DNA of 64,000 bases from Thinopyrum elongatum (GCA_011799875.1 CM022297.1:364626921-364690920); one strand, 5' to 3'. Counted from the stretch's first letter, positions 22,624 through 35,805 are shown. A program made the numbers and translations. The notes: generated from the letters alone by a model not told the origin.

Positions 22624-24204
22624 TGCTACTTATTGAGCTTGCGTTGGTTTTTCCCTTGAAGAGGAAAGGGTGATGCAGCAAAGTAGAGATAAGTATTTCC
22701 CTCAGTTTGAGAACCAAGGTATCAATCCAGTAGGAGGTACAAGCAAGTCTCCAATCTATACACCTGCACAAACAATCAAACACTTGCACCCAACGCGATA
22801 AAGGGGTTGTCGATCCCTTCACGGTCACTTGCAAGGATGAGATCTGATAGAGATAGATATAAAAGATTACTAAAACGTAAAACAAAGTAAAAACAAATAA
22901 ATTGCAGCAAGGTATTTTTGGGTTTTTTGGTTTATAGATCTGAAAATATATGACAGAAAATAGACCCGGGAGCCATAGGTTTCACTAGAGGCTTCTCTCT
23001 TGAAAGAAAACATACGGTGGGTGAACAAATTACTGTCGAGCAATTGATAGAAAAGCCCAAATTTATAACGATATCCAAGGCAATGATTATGAATATAGGC
23101 ATCACGTCCGTGTCAAGTAGACCGAAATGATTCTGCATCTAGTACTATTACTCCACACATCGACCGCTATCCAGCATGCATCTAGAGTATTAAGTTCATA
23201 AGAACGGAGTAATGCCTTAAGTAAGATGACATGATGTAGAGGGATAAACTCAAGCAATATGATGAAAACCCCATCTTTTTATCCTTGATGGCAACAATAC
23301 AATACGTGCCTCGCTACCCCTACTTTGTCACTGGGTGAGGACACCGCAAGATTGAACCCAAAACTAAGCACCTCTCCCATTGCAAGAAAAACCAATCTAG
23401 TTGTCCAAACCAAACCGATAATTCAAAGAGAAATACAAAGATATTTAATCATGCATAAAAGAGTTCAGAAAAGACTCAAATAATATTCATAGATAATCTA
23501 ATCATAAATCCACAATTCATCGGATCTCAACAAACACATCGCAAAAGAATATGACATCGGATAGAACTCCAAGAACATCGAGGAGAACATTGTATTGAAG
23601 ATCAAAGAGAGATAAGAATCCATCTAGCTACTAGCTATGGACCCGTAGGTCTGTGGTAAACTACTCACGCTTCATCGAAAGGGCAACAATGTTGATGTAG
23701 ATGCCCTCTGTGATCGAATCCTCCTCCGGCAGGGTGCCGAAAAAGGCCCCAAGATGGGATCTCACGGGAACAGAGGCTTGCGGCGGCAAAAAAGTATTTT
23801 GGTGGACGCTTCTGTTGGTTTGGGAATAGTTGGGAATTTATAGGCCAAGAATTAGGGTTGGAGGACTCTCGGGGGGCCCACAAGCCAGGGGCGCCCCCCC
23901 AGGGCGCGCCCTGAGGGCTTGTGGGTCCCTCGGGACTCTTCTGACCCCCTCTCCAAGCTCCGTGGATGTCTTCTGGTCCAAGAAAAAGCATCGTGAAAGT
24001 TTTATTCTGTTTGGACTCCGTTTGATATTCCTTTTCTGTAAAACTCAAAAACAAGGAAAAACAGAAACTAGCACTGGGCTCTAGGTTAATATGTTAGTCC
24101 CAAAAATAATATAAAATAGCATGTAAATGCGTATAAAACATCCAAAACAGATAATATAATAGCATGGAACAATAAAAAATTATAGATACATTGGAGACGT
24201 ATCA
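22624..24204 (-). repeat. 3' LTR of element F
   Basis: 1581 bp; minus-strand start TGATACGTCTCC, end AAGTAGCA. Nearly identical to 35837-37420 and similar to the LTRs of G in opposite orientation. It contains the GC-rich palindrome at 23872-23930. Confidence 0.93.
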
Positions 24205-24219
24205 AGCATCCCCAAGCTT
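24205..24219 (-). promoter_or_regulatory. Polypurine tract of element F
   Basis: Minus-strand AAGCTTGGGGATGCT directly before the 3' LTR; the same tract is found in G at 31173-31187. Confidence 0.8.
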
Positions 24220-25228
24220 AATTCCTACTCGTCCTCGAGTAGGTAAATGATAAAAACAGAATTTTTGATGTGGCATGCTACCTAACATATTTATCCATGT
24301 AATATTCTTCATTGTGGCATGAATATTCAGATCCATAAGATTCAAAACAAAAGTTTAATATTGACATAAAAACAATAATACTTCAAGCATACTAATAAAG
24401 CAATCATATCTTCTCAAAATAACATGGCCAAAGAAAGTTATCCCTACAAAATCATATAGTCTAGCTATGCTCCATCTTCATCACACAAAATATTTTATCA
24501 TGCACAACCCCGATGACAAGCCAAGCAATTGTTTCATACTTTTGATGTTCTCAAATTTTTTCAACTTTCACGCAATACATGAGCATGAGCCATGGATATA
24601 GCACTATAGGTGGAATAGAATATGGTGGTTGTGGAGAAGACAAAAAGAAGGAGATAGTCTCACATCAACTAGGCGTATTAACGGGCTATGGAGATGCCCA
24701 TCAATAGATATCAATGTGAGTGAGTAGGGATTGCCATGCAACGGATGCACTAGACCTATAAGTGTATGAAAGCTCAAAAAGAAACTAAGTGGGTGTGGAT
24801 CCAACTTGCTTGCTCACGAAGACCTAGGGCAATTTGAGGAAGCCCATCGTTGGAATATACAAGCCAAGTTCTATAATGAAAAATTCCCACTAGTATATGA
24901 AAGTGACAAAATAGGACACTCTCTATCATGAAGATCATGGTGCTACTTTGAAGCACAAGTGTGGAAAAAGGATAGTAACATTGTTCCTTTTCTCTTTTCT
25001 CTCATTTTTTTTATTTTGGGCTCTTTGGCCTCTTTTTTCTGTTCTCTCTCTTTTTTTCCTCTTTTTTATTTTTTGTCCGGAGTCTCACCCCGACTTGTGG
25101 GGGAATCATAGCCTCCATCATCCTTTCCTCACATGGGACAATGCTCTAATAATGATGACCATCACACTTTTATTTACTTTACAACTCAAGAATTACAACT
25201 CGATTCTAGAACAAAAATATGACTCTAT
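24220..25228 (-). other. 3' non-coding region of element F, distal part
   Basis: Homologous in inverted orientation to about 30230-31172 of element G. Short frames here are not conserved as proteins. Together with 32762-33622 it makes up the 3' region of F. Confidence 0.7.
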
Positions 25229-25233
25229 ATGCC

Positions 25234-26812
25234 TGATACGTCTCCAACGTATCTATAATTTTTGATTGTTCCATGCTATTATATTATCTGTTTTGGGTGT
25301 TTTATATGCATTAATATGCTATTTTATATTATTTTTGGGACTAACCTATTAACCTAGAGCCCAGTGCCAGTTTCTCTTTTTTCCTTGTTTTTAGCTTCAT
25401 GGGAAAGGAATACCAAACGGAGTCCAAACGGAATAAAACCTTCGCGGTGATTTTTCTTGGACCAGAAGACACCCAGGAGACTTGGAGATGAAGTCGGAGG
25501 AGCCACGAGGCGGCCACAAGGGTGGAGGGCGCGCCCAGGGGGGTAGGGCGCGCCCCCTGCCTTGTGGGCCCCCCGTGACTCCCCTGACCTAATTCTTTCG
25601 CCTATATATTCACATATGTTCCCAAACCACCAGAAGCATCCACGAAAATACTTTTCCACCGCCGCAACCTTTTGTACCCGTGAGATCCCATCTAGGGACC
25701 TTTTCCGGCACCCTGCCGGAGGGGGATTCGATCACGGAGGGCTTCTACATCAACTCTATTGTCCTTTCGATGAAGCGTGAGTAGTTTACCTCAGACCTAC
25801 GGGTCCATAGCTAGTAGCTAGATGGCTTCTTCTCTCTCTTTGATTCTCAATACCATGTTCTCCTCGTTGTTCTTGGAGATCTATCCAATGTAATATTCTT
25901 TTGCGGTGTGTTTGTCGAGATCCAATGAATTGTGGATTTATGATCGGCTTATCTATGAATATTATTTGAATCTTCTCTGAATTCTTATATGCATGATTTG
26001 ATATCTTTGTAATTCTCTTTGAATTATCGGTTTGGTTTGGCCAACTAGATTGGTTTTTCTTGCAATGGGAGAAGTGCTTATCTTTGGGTTCAATCTTATG
26101 GTGTCCTTTCCCAGTGACAGTAGGGGCAGCAAGGCACGTATTGTATTGTTGCCATCGAGGATAAAAAGATGGGGTTTACATCATATTGCTTGAGTTTATT
26201 CCTCTACATCATTTCATCTTACTTAATGCGTTACTCTGTTCTTCATGAACTTAATACTCTAGATGCACGCAGGAGTCGGTCGATGTGTGGAGTAATAGTA
26301 GTAGATGCAGAATCATTTCGGTCTACTTGACACGGACGTGATGCCTATATTTCATAATCATTGCCTTGGATATCGTCATAACTATGCGCTTTTCTATCGA
26401 CAGTAATTTGTTCACCCACCGTATTATTTACTATCTTGAGAGAAGCCTCTAGTGAAACCTATGGCCCCCGGGTCTATTTTCCATCATATTACTTTCTGAT
26501 CTACTATTTTGCAATCTTTTATTTTTAGATCTATAAACCAAAAAACCCAAAAATATTTACTTTATCTTTTGTTTAGTTTTACCTATCTCTATCAGATCTC
26601 ACTTTTGCAAGTAACCGTGAAGGGATTGACAACCCCTTTATCGCGTTGGGTGCAAGTTGTTTGATTGTTTGTGCAGGTGCTAGGTGATTTGTGCGTTGTC
26701 TCCTACTGGATTGATACATTGGTTCTCTAACTGAGGGAAATACTTATCTCTACTTTGCTGCATCACCCTTTCCTCTTGAAGGGAAAAACCAATGCAAGCT
26801 CAAGAAGTAGCA
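25234..26812 (+). repeat. 5' LTR of element G
   Basis: 1579 bp, TGATACGTCTCCAACGTATC to AAGTAGCA. A GC-rich palindrome (arms 25511-25520 and 25561-25570) is followed after about 33 bp by a TATA box (TATATAT, 25603-25609). Confidence 0.93.
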
Positions 26813-26823
26813 GGAAGAATTTC

Positions 26824-26841
26824 TGGCACCGTTGCCGGGGA
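26824..26841 (+). promoter_or_regulatory. Primer binding site of element G
   Basis: TGGCACCGTTGCCGGGGA, one base from the TGGCGCCGTTGCCGGGGA site known from Athila-type elements (reported as tRNA-Asp). It lies 11 bp after the LTR. Confidence 0.8.
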
Positions 26842-27065
26842 GATCTACGCCAAGTCAAGACATACCAAGTACCCATCAAAAACTCTCATCTCTTGCATTA
26901 CATTATTCGCCATTTGCCTCTCATTTTCCTCTCCCCCACTTCTAAAATGATTTTTTAAAAGATTTGCCTTTTTATTCGCCCTTCTTTTGTTTGATCTTAT
27001 GTTTGCTTGTGTTTCCATGTGCCTTCTATTTTTTTTGCATCTTTGCTTGCTAAAAATCTATTTAT

Positions 27066-28415
27066 ATGGATCCACTCAATGTTTTCTACCTGGATCATCT
27101 TCGATCCATATGTGCTCGTGCTGAAACCCCAACTAGTTTAGTTGAGGGAAAATCTTTAGATGAGCATGCTCATTTTGTGCGTCATCGTTTGTCTGAAAAA
27201 GGGAAGCTCCTATGGAATCAAATAAATTGTTTGCTATGCTATGCTTGGAATCTTTGTGAAATTTGTGATTTTACTTGTTGCTCCAAGAACCCTAAAAAAC
27301 ACCTTCCCTACCTATGTGAGTTTAATGATAATGAAATCTCGTCTTCTTATGAAAAGGGTGCTTATAGTTACTATGATATCGAACAAATTGAAGAATTTGT
27401 TGCTTTTAAGGGTGCTTATGAAGTTGCTTCTTTGATTGAAAAGTATGATATTACTCTCTACAAATCTGAAAATTTTGACATACTTAAATATTGCTATGAA
27501 AACTATGCTCATAATGTCTATGTCAAAGAATTTATTGAGAGAATGACCATTGCTTTGGAAGAAAATAATGATATGCATGAATCTATAGATAATTATGATT
27601 CCGATGATTTGATTGAAATATCCCTTGATGAACATGATGTTTGCTATTCTTATGGCCATGATGCCAATATTTATGGAGACGAATTTGCTATAGTTCCTTA
27701 TGTTAAACATGAGATTATTGCTATTGCACCCATACTTGATAGTTTCTTGAATCAAAAGCATGATTGCAATGATGTTATTATAAATTCTATTAGTGTCAAT
27801 TGTGCTAATAATATGCAAAACCCTAAGCTTGGGGATGCTAGTTTTGCTATGTCCTCTACTTATTGCAATGATCATGATTGGGGTGATAATGCTTCTTATG
27901 ATCTTGAAAATTTATTTAAGCCTCATGATGAATATGTTTGCTATAATATTGAAAGTGGGTTTGGAAGAGTGTCGACTTTAGGAATTTAATATCCCACTAT
28001 TTTTGAGATTGATCGATCTTATGATTTTTTTTATAAAAGTGGGCTTGGAGAAGTAATGACTTTATTTTATGTTGATCCCACTATTTTGAAAGAGTGTCAA
28101 CTTTGCATGCATGAGGATCATAAAGAGAAAATTTTATGTGATAGCTATATTGTTGAATTTGATTATGATCCTACATGTAATTATTACGAGAGAGGAAAAT
28201 ATGGTTGTGGAAATCTTCATGTTACTAAATTACCTCTCGTTATGTTGAGTTTGCTATTGTTTCTTTCTTCTTCTTTGCATATGCTAGGATTTGCTTGCCT
28301 TGATAATTTGTTTGCCTATAAGATGCCTATGCATAGGAAGTATGTTAGACTTAGATGTGTTTTTCACGTACTTTATGATGCACTCTTTGTGCTTCAATTC
28401 TTGTCTTTCATGTGA
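27066..28415 (+). pseudogene. Novel ORF of element G (449 codons with one internal stop)
   Basis: Opens at ATG 27066 (MDPLNVFYLDHLRS) and is open to TAA at 27987-27989; the same frame then continues to a stop at 28415, so it is one gene with a single nonsense codon. The protein is acidic and rich in Asp, Asn, Tyr and Cys, with several Cys in CEICDFTCCSK near 27255-27285. Near the C-terminus (about 28226-28300) lies a strongly hydrophobic segment (VMLSLLLFLSSSLHMLG) that could span a membrane. I recognise no known domain. It occupies the place of gag right after the primer site. It could be an accessory or env-like protein, or a captured gene; none of these is shown by the sequence. Confidence 0.6.
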
Positions 28416-31172
28416 GCATCATTAAAATTATCAATGCCTAGCTAAAAGGCTTTAAAGAAAAGCGCTTGTTGGGAGACAACCCAATATTTTTCTTTTCTGT
28501 TTTTATGAATAAATTTTTCATCTAAACTCTGGTTAGATGTGTTTTGGTGTTTTAATTAGTGTTTGTGCCAAGTAAGACCTTTGGGATGGCTTACGGTGAT
28601 AGTTGATTTGATCTTGCTGAAAAACAGAAACTTTTGCGTCCAGTCACAGAATTTTAATAATTCACTGGAGCACTGAAAAACCCTGAATGTTTTACACGAG
28701 ATTGATATACAAATTGCCTCTGTTGTCCTAACTGTTCAGAATTTTTGGAGTTACAGAAGTATTAGAACAATTCGGATCTATGCATACTGTTCTGTTTTTG
28801 ACAGATTCTGTTTTCTTTGTGTTGTTTGCTTATTTTGATGAATCTATGGGTAGTATCGGGGGGTATGAACCATGGAGAAGTTGGAATACAGTAGATATTA
28901 CACCAATATAAATAAAGAATGAGTTCACAATAGTACCAAAAGTGGTGATTTATTTTCTTATACTAACGGAGCTTATGAGATCTTCTGTTGAGTTTTGTGT
29001 TGTGAAGTTTTTAAGTTTTGGGTAAGGATTTGATGGACTATGGAATAAGAAGTGGCAAGAGCCTAAGATTGGGGATGCCCAAGGAATCCCAAGGTAATAT
29101 TCAAGGACAACCAAGAGCCTAAGCTTGGGGATGCCCCGAAAGGCATCCCCTCTTTCGTCTTCGTCTATCGGTAACTTTACTTGAGGCTATATTTTTATTC
29201 ACCACATGATATGTGTTTTGCTTGGAGCGTCTTGTATGATTTGAGTCTTTACTTTTTAGTTTTCCATAATCATCCTTGCTGTACACACCTTTTGAGAGTG
29301 ACACGCATGAATCGTGATTTATTAGAATACTCTATGTGCTTCACTTATATCTTTTGAGCTAGGCAATTTTGCTCTAGTGCTTCACTTATATCTTTTTAGA
29401 GCACGGCGGTGGATTTATTATATAGAAATTATTAAACTCTCATGCTTCACTTATATTATTTTGAGAGTCTCTAAACAGCATGGTAATTTGCTTTGGGTAT
29501 GAATTTAGTCCTAATATGATAGACATCCAAGAGGGATATAATGAGAACTTTCATATAAAGTGCATTGAATACTATGAGAAGTTTGATTCCTTATGATTGT
29601 TTTGAGATATAAAGATGGTGATATTAGAGTCATGCTAGTGAGTAATTGTGAATTGGAGAAATACTTGTGTTAAGGTTTGTGAGTCCCGTAGCATGCACGT
29701 ATGGTGAACCGTTATGTAACGAAGTTGGAGCATGAGATATTTTTTGATTGTCTTCCTTATGAGTGGCGGTCGGGGACGAGCGATGGTCTTTTCCTACCAA
29801 TCTATCCCCCTAGGAGCATGCACGTAGTACTTTGTTTCGATGACTAATAGATTTTTGCAATAAGTATGTGAGTTCTTTATGACTAATGTTGAGTCCATGG
29901 ATTATACGCACTCTCGCCCTTCCACCTTTGCTAGCCTCTCTAGTGCCGCGCAACTTTCGCCGGTACCATACACCCACCATATACCTTCCTCAAAACAGCC
30001 ACCATACCTACCTATTATGGCATTTTCATAGCCATTCTGAGATATATTACCATGCAACTTTCCACCGTTCCGTTTTATTATGACACGTTTCATCATTGTC
30101 ATATTGCTTTGCATGATCATGTAGTTGACATCATATTTGTGGCAAAGCCACCTTTCATAATTCTTTCATACATGTCACTCTTGATTCATTGCACATCCCG
30201 GTACACCGCCGGAGGCATTCATATAGAGTCATATTTTGTTCTAAGTATCGAGTTGTAATTCTTGAGTTGTAAGTAAATAAAAGTTTGGTGATCTTCATTA
30301 TTAGAGCATTGTCCCATGTGAGGAAATAAAAAAAAAGAGGCCAAAGAAGCCAAGCCAAAAAAAAAAGAGAAAAGAAAAAAAATGAGAGAAAAAAGAGAGA
30401 AGGGGCAATGCTACTATCCTTTTTCCACACTTGTGCTTCAAAGTAGCACCATGATCTTCATGATAGAGAGTCTCCTATTATGTCACTTTCATATAGTAGT
30501 GGGAAATTTTCATTATAGAACTTGGCTTGTATATTCCAACGATGGGCTTCCTCAAATTGCCCTAGGTCTTCATGAGCAAGCAAGTTGGATGCACACCCAC
30601 TTAGTTTTCTTTTGAGCTTTCATACACTTATAGCTCTAGTGCATCCGTTGCATGGCAATCCCTACTCACTCACATTGATATCTATTGATGGGCATCTCCA
30701 TAGGCCGTTAATACGCCTAGTTGATGTGAGACTATCTCCTTCTTTTTTGTCTTCTCCACAACCACCATATTCTATTCCACCTATAGTGCTATGTCCATGG
30801 CTCACACTCATGTATTGCGTGAAAGTTGAAAAAGTTTGAGAACACTAAAAGTATGAAACAATTGCTTGGCTTGTCATCGGGGTTGTGCATGATTTGAATA
30901 TTTTGTGTGATGAAGATGGAGCATAGCTAGACTATATGATTTTGTAGGGATAAGCTTTCTTTGGCCATGTTATTTTGAGAAGACATAATTGCCTTGTTAG
31001 TATGCTTGAAGTATTATTGTTTTTATGTCAATATTAAACTTTTGTTTTGAATTTTATGGTTCTGAACATTCATGCCACAATAAAGAAAATTACATTGATA
31101 AATATGTTAGGTAGCATTCCACATCAAAAATTCTGTTTTTATCATTTACCTACTCGAGGACGAGCAGGAATT
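28416..31172 (+). other. 3' non-coding region of element G
   Basis: About 2.75 kb, homologous in long parts to the 3' region of F (for example the stretch around GGGAGACAACCCAA at 28470 and 30200-31172). Short open frames are not called. Confidence 0.7.
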
Positions 31173-31187
31173 AAGCTTGGGGATGCT
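31173..31187 (+). promoter_or_regulatory. Polypurine tract of element G
   Basis: AAGCTTGGGGATGCT directly before the 3' LTR. Confidence 0.8.
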
Positions 31188-32756
31188 TGATACGTCTCCA
31201 ACATATCTATAATTTTTTATTGTTCCACGCTATTATATTATCCGTTTTGGATGTTTTATATGCATTAATATGCTATTTTATATTATTTTTGGGACTAACC
31301 TATTAACCTAGAGCCCAGTGCCAGTTTCTCTTTTTTCCTTGTTTTTAAGCTTCGTTGGAAAGGAATACCAAACGGAGTCCAAACGGAACAAAACCTTCGT
31401 GATGATTTTTCTTGGACCAGAAGACACCCAGGAGACTTGGAGATGAAGTCAGAGGAGCCACGAGGCGGCCACAAGGGTGGAGGGCGCGCCCCCTACCTTG
31501 TGGGCCCCCCGTGACTCCCCTGACCTAATTCTTTCGCCTATATATTCACATATGTTCCCAAACCACCAGAAGCATCCACGAAAAGACTTTTCCACCACCA
31601 CAACCTTCTGTACCCGTGAGATCCCATCAAGGGACCTTTTCCGGCACCCTGGCGGAGGGGGATTCGATCACGGAGGGCTTCTACATCAACTTTATTGCCC
31701 TTCCGATGAAGCGTGAGTAGTTTACCTCAGACCTACAGGTCCATAGCTAGTAGCTAGATGGCTTCTTCTCTCTCTTTGATTCTCAATACCATGTTCTCCT
31801 CATTGTTCTTGGAGTTCTATCCGATGTAATATTCTTTTGCGTTGTGTTTGTCGAGATCCGATGAATTGTGGATTTATGATCGGCTTATCTATGAATATTA
31901 TTTGAATCTTCTCTGAATTCTTATATGCATGATTTGATATCTTTGTAATTCTCTTTGAATTATCGGTTTGGTTTGGCCAACTAGATTGGTTTTTCTTGCA
32001 ATGGGAGAAGTGCTTAGCTTTGGGTTCAATCTTGCGGTGTCCTTTCCTAGTGACAGTAGGGGCAGCAAGGCACGTATTGTATTGTTGCCATCGAGGATAA
32101 AAAGATGGGGTTTACATCATATTGCTTGAGTTTATTCCTCTACATCATGTCATCTTACTTAATGCGTTACTCTGTTCTTCATGAACTTAATACTCTAGAT
32201 GCAGGCAGGAGTCGGTCGATGTGTGGAGTAATAGTAGTAGATGCAGAATCATTTCGGTCTACTTGACACGGACGTGATGCCTATATTTCATAATCATTGC
32301 CTTGGATATCGTCATAACTTTGCGCTTTTCTATCAATTGCTCGACAGTAATTTGTTCACCCACCGTATTATTTGCTATCTTGAGAGAAGCCTCTAGTGAA
32401 ACCTATGGCCCCCGGGTCTATTTTCCATCATATTACTTTCCGGTCTACTATTTTGCAATCTTTTATTTTCAGATCTATAAACCAAAAAACCCAAAAAAAT
32501 TTACTTTATCTTTTGTTTAGTTTTACCTATCTCTATCAGATCTCACTTTTGCAAGTAACCGTGAAGGGATTGACAACCCCTTTATCGTGTTAGGTGCAAG
32601 TTGTTTGATTGTTTGTGCAGGTGCTAGGTGATTTGTGCGTTGTCTCCTACTGGATTGATACCTTGGTTCTCTAACTGAGGGAAATACTTATCTCTACTTT
32701 GCTGCATCACCCTTTCCTCTTGAAGGGAAAAACCAACGCAAGCTCAAGAAGTAGCA
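31188..32756 (+). repeat. 3' LTR of element G
   Basis: 1569 bp, matching 25234-26812 nearly throughout; a visible indel of about 15 bp shortens the GC-rich palindrome (31467-31505). Confidence 0.93.
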
Positions 32757-32761
32757 ATGCC

Positions 32762-33622
32762 TCCGGTGGTGTACCGGGATGTGCTATGATCAAGAGTGAC
32801 ATGTATAAAAAATATAAACAGTGGCTTTGCCACAAATACTATGCCAACTACATGATCATGAAAAGCAATATGACAATGATGGTGCGTGTCATAATAAACG
32901 GAACAGTGGAAAGTTGCATGGCAATATATCTCGGAATGGCTATGGAAATGCCATAATAGGTAGGTATGGTGGCTGTTTTAAGGAAGGGTACATGGTGGGT
33001 CTAATGCATCGGCGAGAGTTGCGCGGTACTAGAGAGGCTAGCAATGGTGGAAGGGTGAGAGTGCGTATAATCCATGGACTCAACATTAGTCATAAAGAAC
33101 TCACATACTTATTCCAAAAATCTATTAGTCATCAAAACAAAGTACTACACGCATGCTCCTAGGGGGATAGATTGGTAGGAAAAGACCATCGCTCCTCCCC
33201 AACCGCCACTCATAAGGAAGACAATCAAAGAATAAATCAATCTTGTGTAAAACATTCAGATCTAAAGCACGTTTCTGTGATTTTCTAAAATTATTTTACT
33301 GGGCGCAAAAGTTTCTGTTTTTCAGCAAGATCAAGTCAACTATCACCGTAAGCCATCCCAAAGGTCTTACTTGGCTCAAACACTAATTAAAACACCAAAA
33401 CACAATTACTACAGAGGTAATAATGTGTATTTATTGAAAAACAGAACCAGAAACAAAAAAACATAAAAATAAAATTGGGTTGCCTCCCAACAAGCGCTAT
33501 TGTTTAACGCCCCTAGCTAGGCATAAAACATAGATCTAGGTATTGCCATCTTTGGTATGCAATCCATAAGTAGCCCTCATAATAGATTAATATGGCAACT
33601 TAATTTTCTTTCTTGGAAAGTG
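32762..33622 (-). other. 3' non-coding region of element F, proximal part
   Basis: Follows the protease stop on the minus strand up to the G insertion. It matches 28441-30215 of G in inverted orientation, with a large internal deletion relative to G near 33240. Confidence 0.65.
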
Positions 33623-35598
33623 TTACATGCCCTTCCTTAACGGAAATTGAAATCTAATGTTTCCTTCTTTCATATCAATAATTGCTCCAATCGTTCTAAG
33701 TAAAGGTCTACCAAGAATAATAGGGCATGTAGGATTGCAATCTATATCAAGCATAATAAAATCTACGGGCACATAATTCCTATTTGCAATAATAAGAACA
33801 TCATTAATTTTTCCCATAGGTTTCTTAATAGTGGAATCCGCTAGATGCAAATTCAAAGAACACTCATCAAATTCACGGAAACCTAACACATCACATAAAG
33901 TTTTTGGAATCGTGGAAACGCTAGCACCCAAATCACACAAAGCAAAGCACTCATAATCTTTAATTTTAATCTTAATAGTAGGTTCCCACTCATCATAAAG
34001 CTTTCTAGGGATAGAAACTTCCAACTCAAGTTTTTCTTCAAAAGATTTCATCATAGCATCAACGATATGTTTAGTAAAAGCCTTATTTTGATTATAAGCA
34101 TGAGGAGAATTCAATATGGATTGCAACAAGGAAATACAATCTATCAAAGAACAATTGTCATAATTAAAGTCCTTGAAATCCAAAAGAGTGGGTTCATTGC
34201 TACTTAAAGTTTTGACCTCTCCAATCCCACTTTTATCAATTTTTTCATTAAGATCTTTAAACTCCGAATCATTAGGACGCCTTCTTGATAAAGTTGACTC
34301 ATCTCCAGTCCCATCTTTATCAAGATTTATATTAGAAAACAAAGATTCAATAGGAGTCACATCAATCACTTTAAGATCTTCATCATTATTCTCGCAAGAA
34401 ATCAAAGAACACGCTTTTACAAACCAATCTCGCTTAGCACGCATCCTAGCGGTTCTTTCTTTACACTCATCAATAGAAATTTTAATAGCTTTCAGAGATT
34501 CATTAATATCATGCTTGGGTGGTATAGATCTTATCTTCAAAGAATCAAGCTCAAGCGAAATTCTATCAATCTTAAGCAATTTTTCTTCTACCATAGCATT
34601 GAAATTCTTTTGAGAATTTATAAAATCTTTAATATTATTCCCAATATCAGAGGGTATTTTATTATAATTTCCATAAGAATTGTTGTAGGAATTACCATAA
34701 TTATTAGAGCGATTACTAGGAAAAGGCCTAGGGTTGAAATTCCCTCTATAAGCGTTATTACCAAAATTGTTCCTACCAACAAAATTCACATCCATAGATT
34801 CATTATTATTCTTAATCAAAGTAGACAAAGGCATATCATTAGGATCAATAGGAACACTCTTACTAGAAAATAATTTCATTAGCTCATCCATCTTTCCACT
34901 CAAAGTATTACTTTCTTCAATCGCATGCACTTTTTTACTAGTGGAAGATCTTTCGGTATGCCATTGAGAGTAATTTGCCATAATATTGTCTAGGAGTTTA
35001 GTAGCTTCTCCTAATGTAATTTCCGTAAAAGTACCTCCCGTGGCAGAATCTAAAAGATTTTTAGATGCAAAATTCAATCCCGCATAAAAAATTTGTATGA
35101 TCATCCACAAACTTAAACCATGAGTAGGCCAATTTCTTATCATCAATTTCATCCTCTCCCAAGATTGTGCAACATGTTCATGATCAAGTTGCTTAAAATT
35201 CATTATATGGTTCCTAAGGGAGATGATCTTAGCGGGAGAAAATACTTGGAAATAAAAGCATCTTTACACTTATTCCACGAATCAATACTATTTTTAGGCA
35301 AAGATGAAAACCAAGTTTTAGCACGATCTCGTAGTGAGAACGAAAATAGCTTCAGTTTAACAATATCATTATCCACATCTTTTTTCTTTTGCATATCACA
35401 CAACTCAACGAAAGTATTTAGATGGGATGTGGCATCTTCACTAGGAAGGCCGGAAAATTGATCTTTCATAACAAGATTCAGCAAAGCTGCATTAATTTCA
35501 TAAGATTCCGCACTAGTGGCGGGAGCAATCGGAGTACTAATAAAATCATTATTATTAGTATTGGAAAAGTCACACAACTTGGTATTCTCTTGAGTCAT
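33623..35598 (-). pseudogene. gag-protease of element F
   Basis: Starts at ATG 35598 (MTQENTKLCDFSN). The gag core reads SLRDRAKTWFSSLPKNSIDSW with the following FISKYFLP, typical retrotransposon gag. The frame stops at 35203-35205 and resumes one frame over at 35203 (MNFKQLDHEHVAQSWERMK), so a single frameshift splits an otherwise open gene. Asn-rich linker about 34650-34800. The aspartic protease is at about 33990-33650 with catalytic CDLGASVSTIP and later IILGRPLLRTIGA. It ends at 33623 without entering RT. In a complete Athila-type element the frame would go on into polymerase. Confidence 0.88.
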
Positions 35599-35805
35599 CG
35601 TGACAAAGCAAGCAATCTAGCACACAAGCAACCAAAAAGCAAATGAAAAGACGAACGGAAGAAGGGCGAATAAAAAGGCAAATATTTTTGTGATTTTCTG
35701 AAAACGTTTTAGAAGTGGGGGAGAGGAAAACGAGAGGCAAATGGCGAATAATGTAATGCAAGAGATGAGATTTTATGATGGGTACTTGGTAGGCTTGATG
35801 TAGAA

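Larger units (their letters stand above)
25234..32756 (+). mobile_element. Element G: non-autonomous gypsy-type element with a novel ORF
   Basis: 7523 bp, plus strand, inserted in the 3' region of F with duplication ATGCC at 25229-25233 and 32757-32761. LTRs 25234-26812 and 31188-32756, primer site at 26824, polypurine tract at 31173. It shares LTR family and 3' region with F, but where F has gag-protease, G has an unrelated ORF (27066-28415). No gag, protease or polymerase is found. Confidence 0.9.

Noticed and set aside
27312..27875. 187-codon minus-strand frame rich in Ile
   Set aside because: Antisense of the G ORF; low-complexity Ile/Phe run typical of reverse reading of AT-rich codons.
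34173..34873. Plus-strand open frames opposite the gag-protease of F
   Set aside because: Antisense shadows of a long AT-rich gene.
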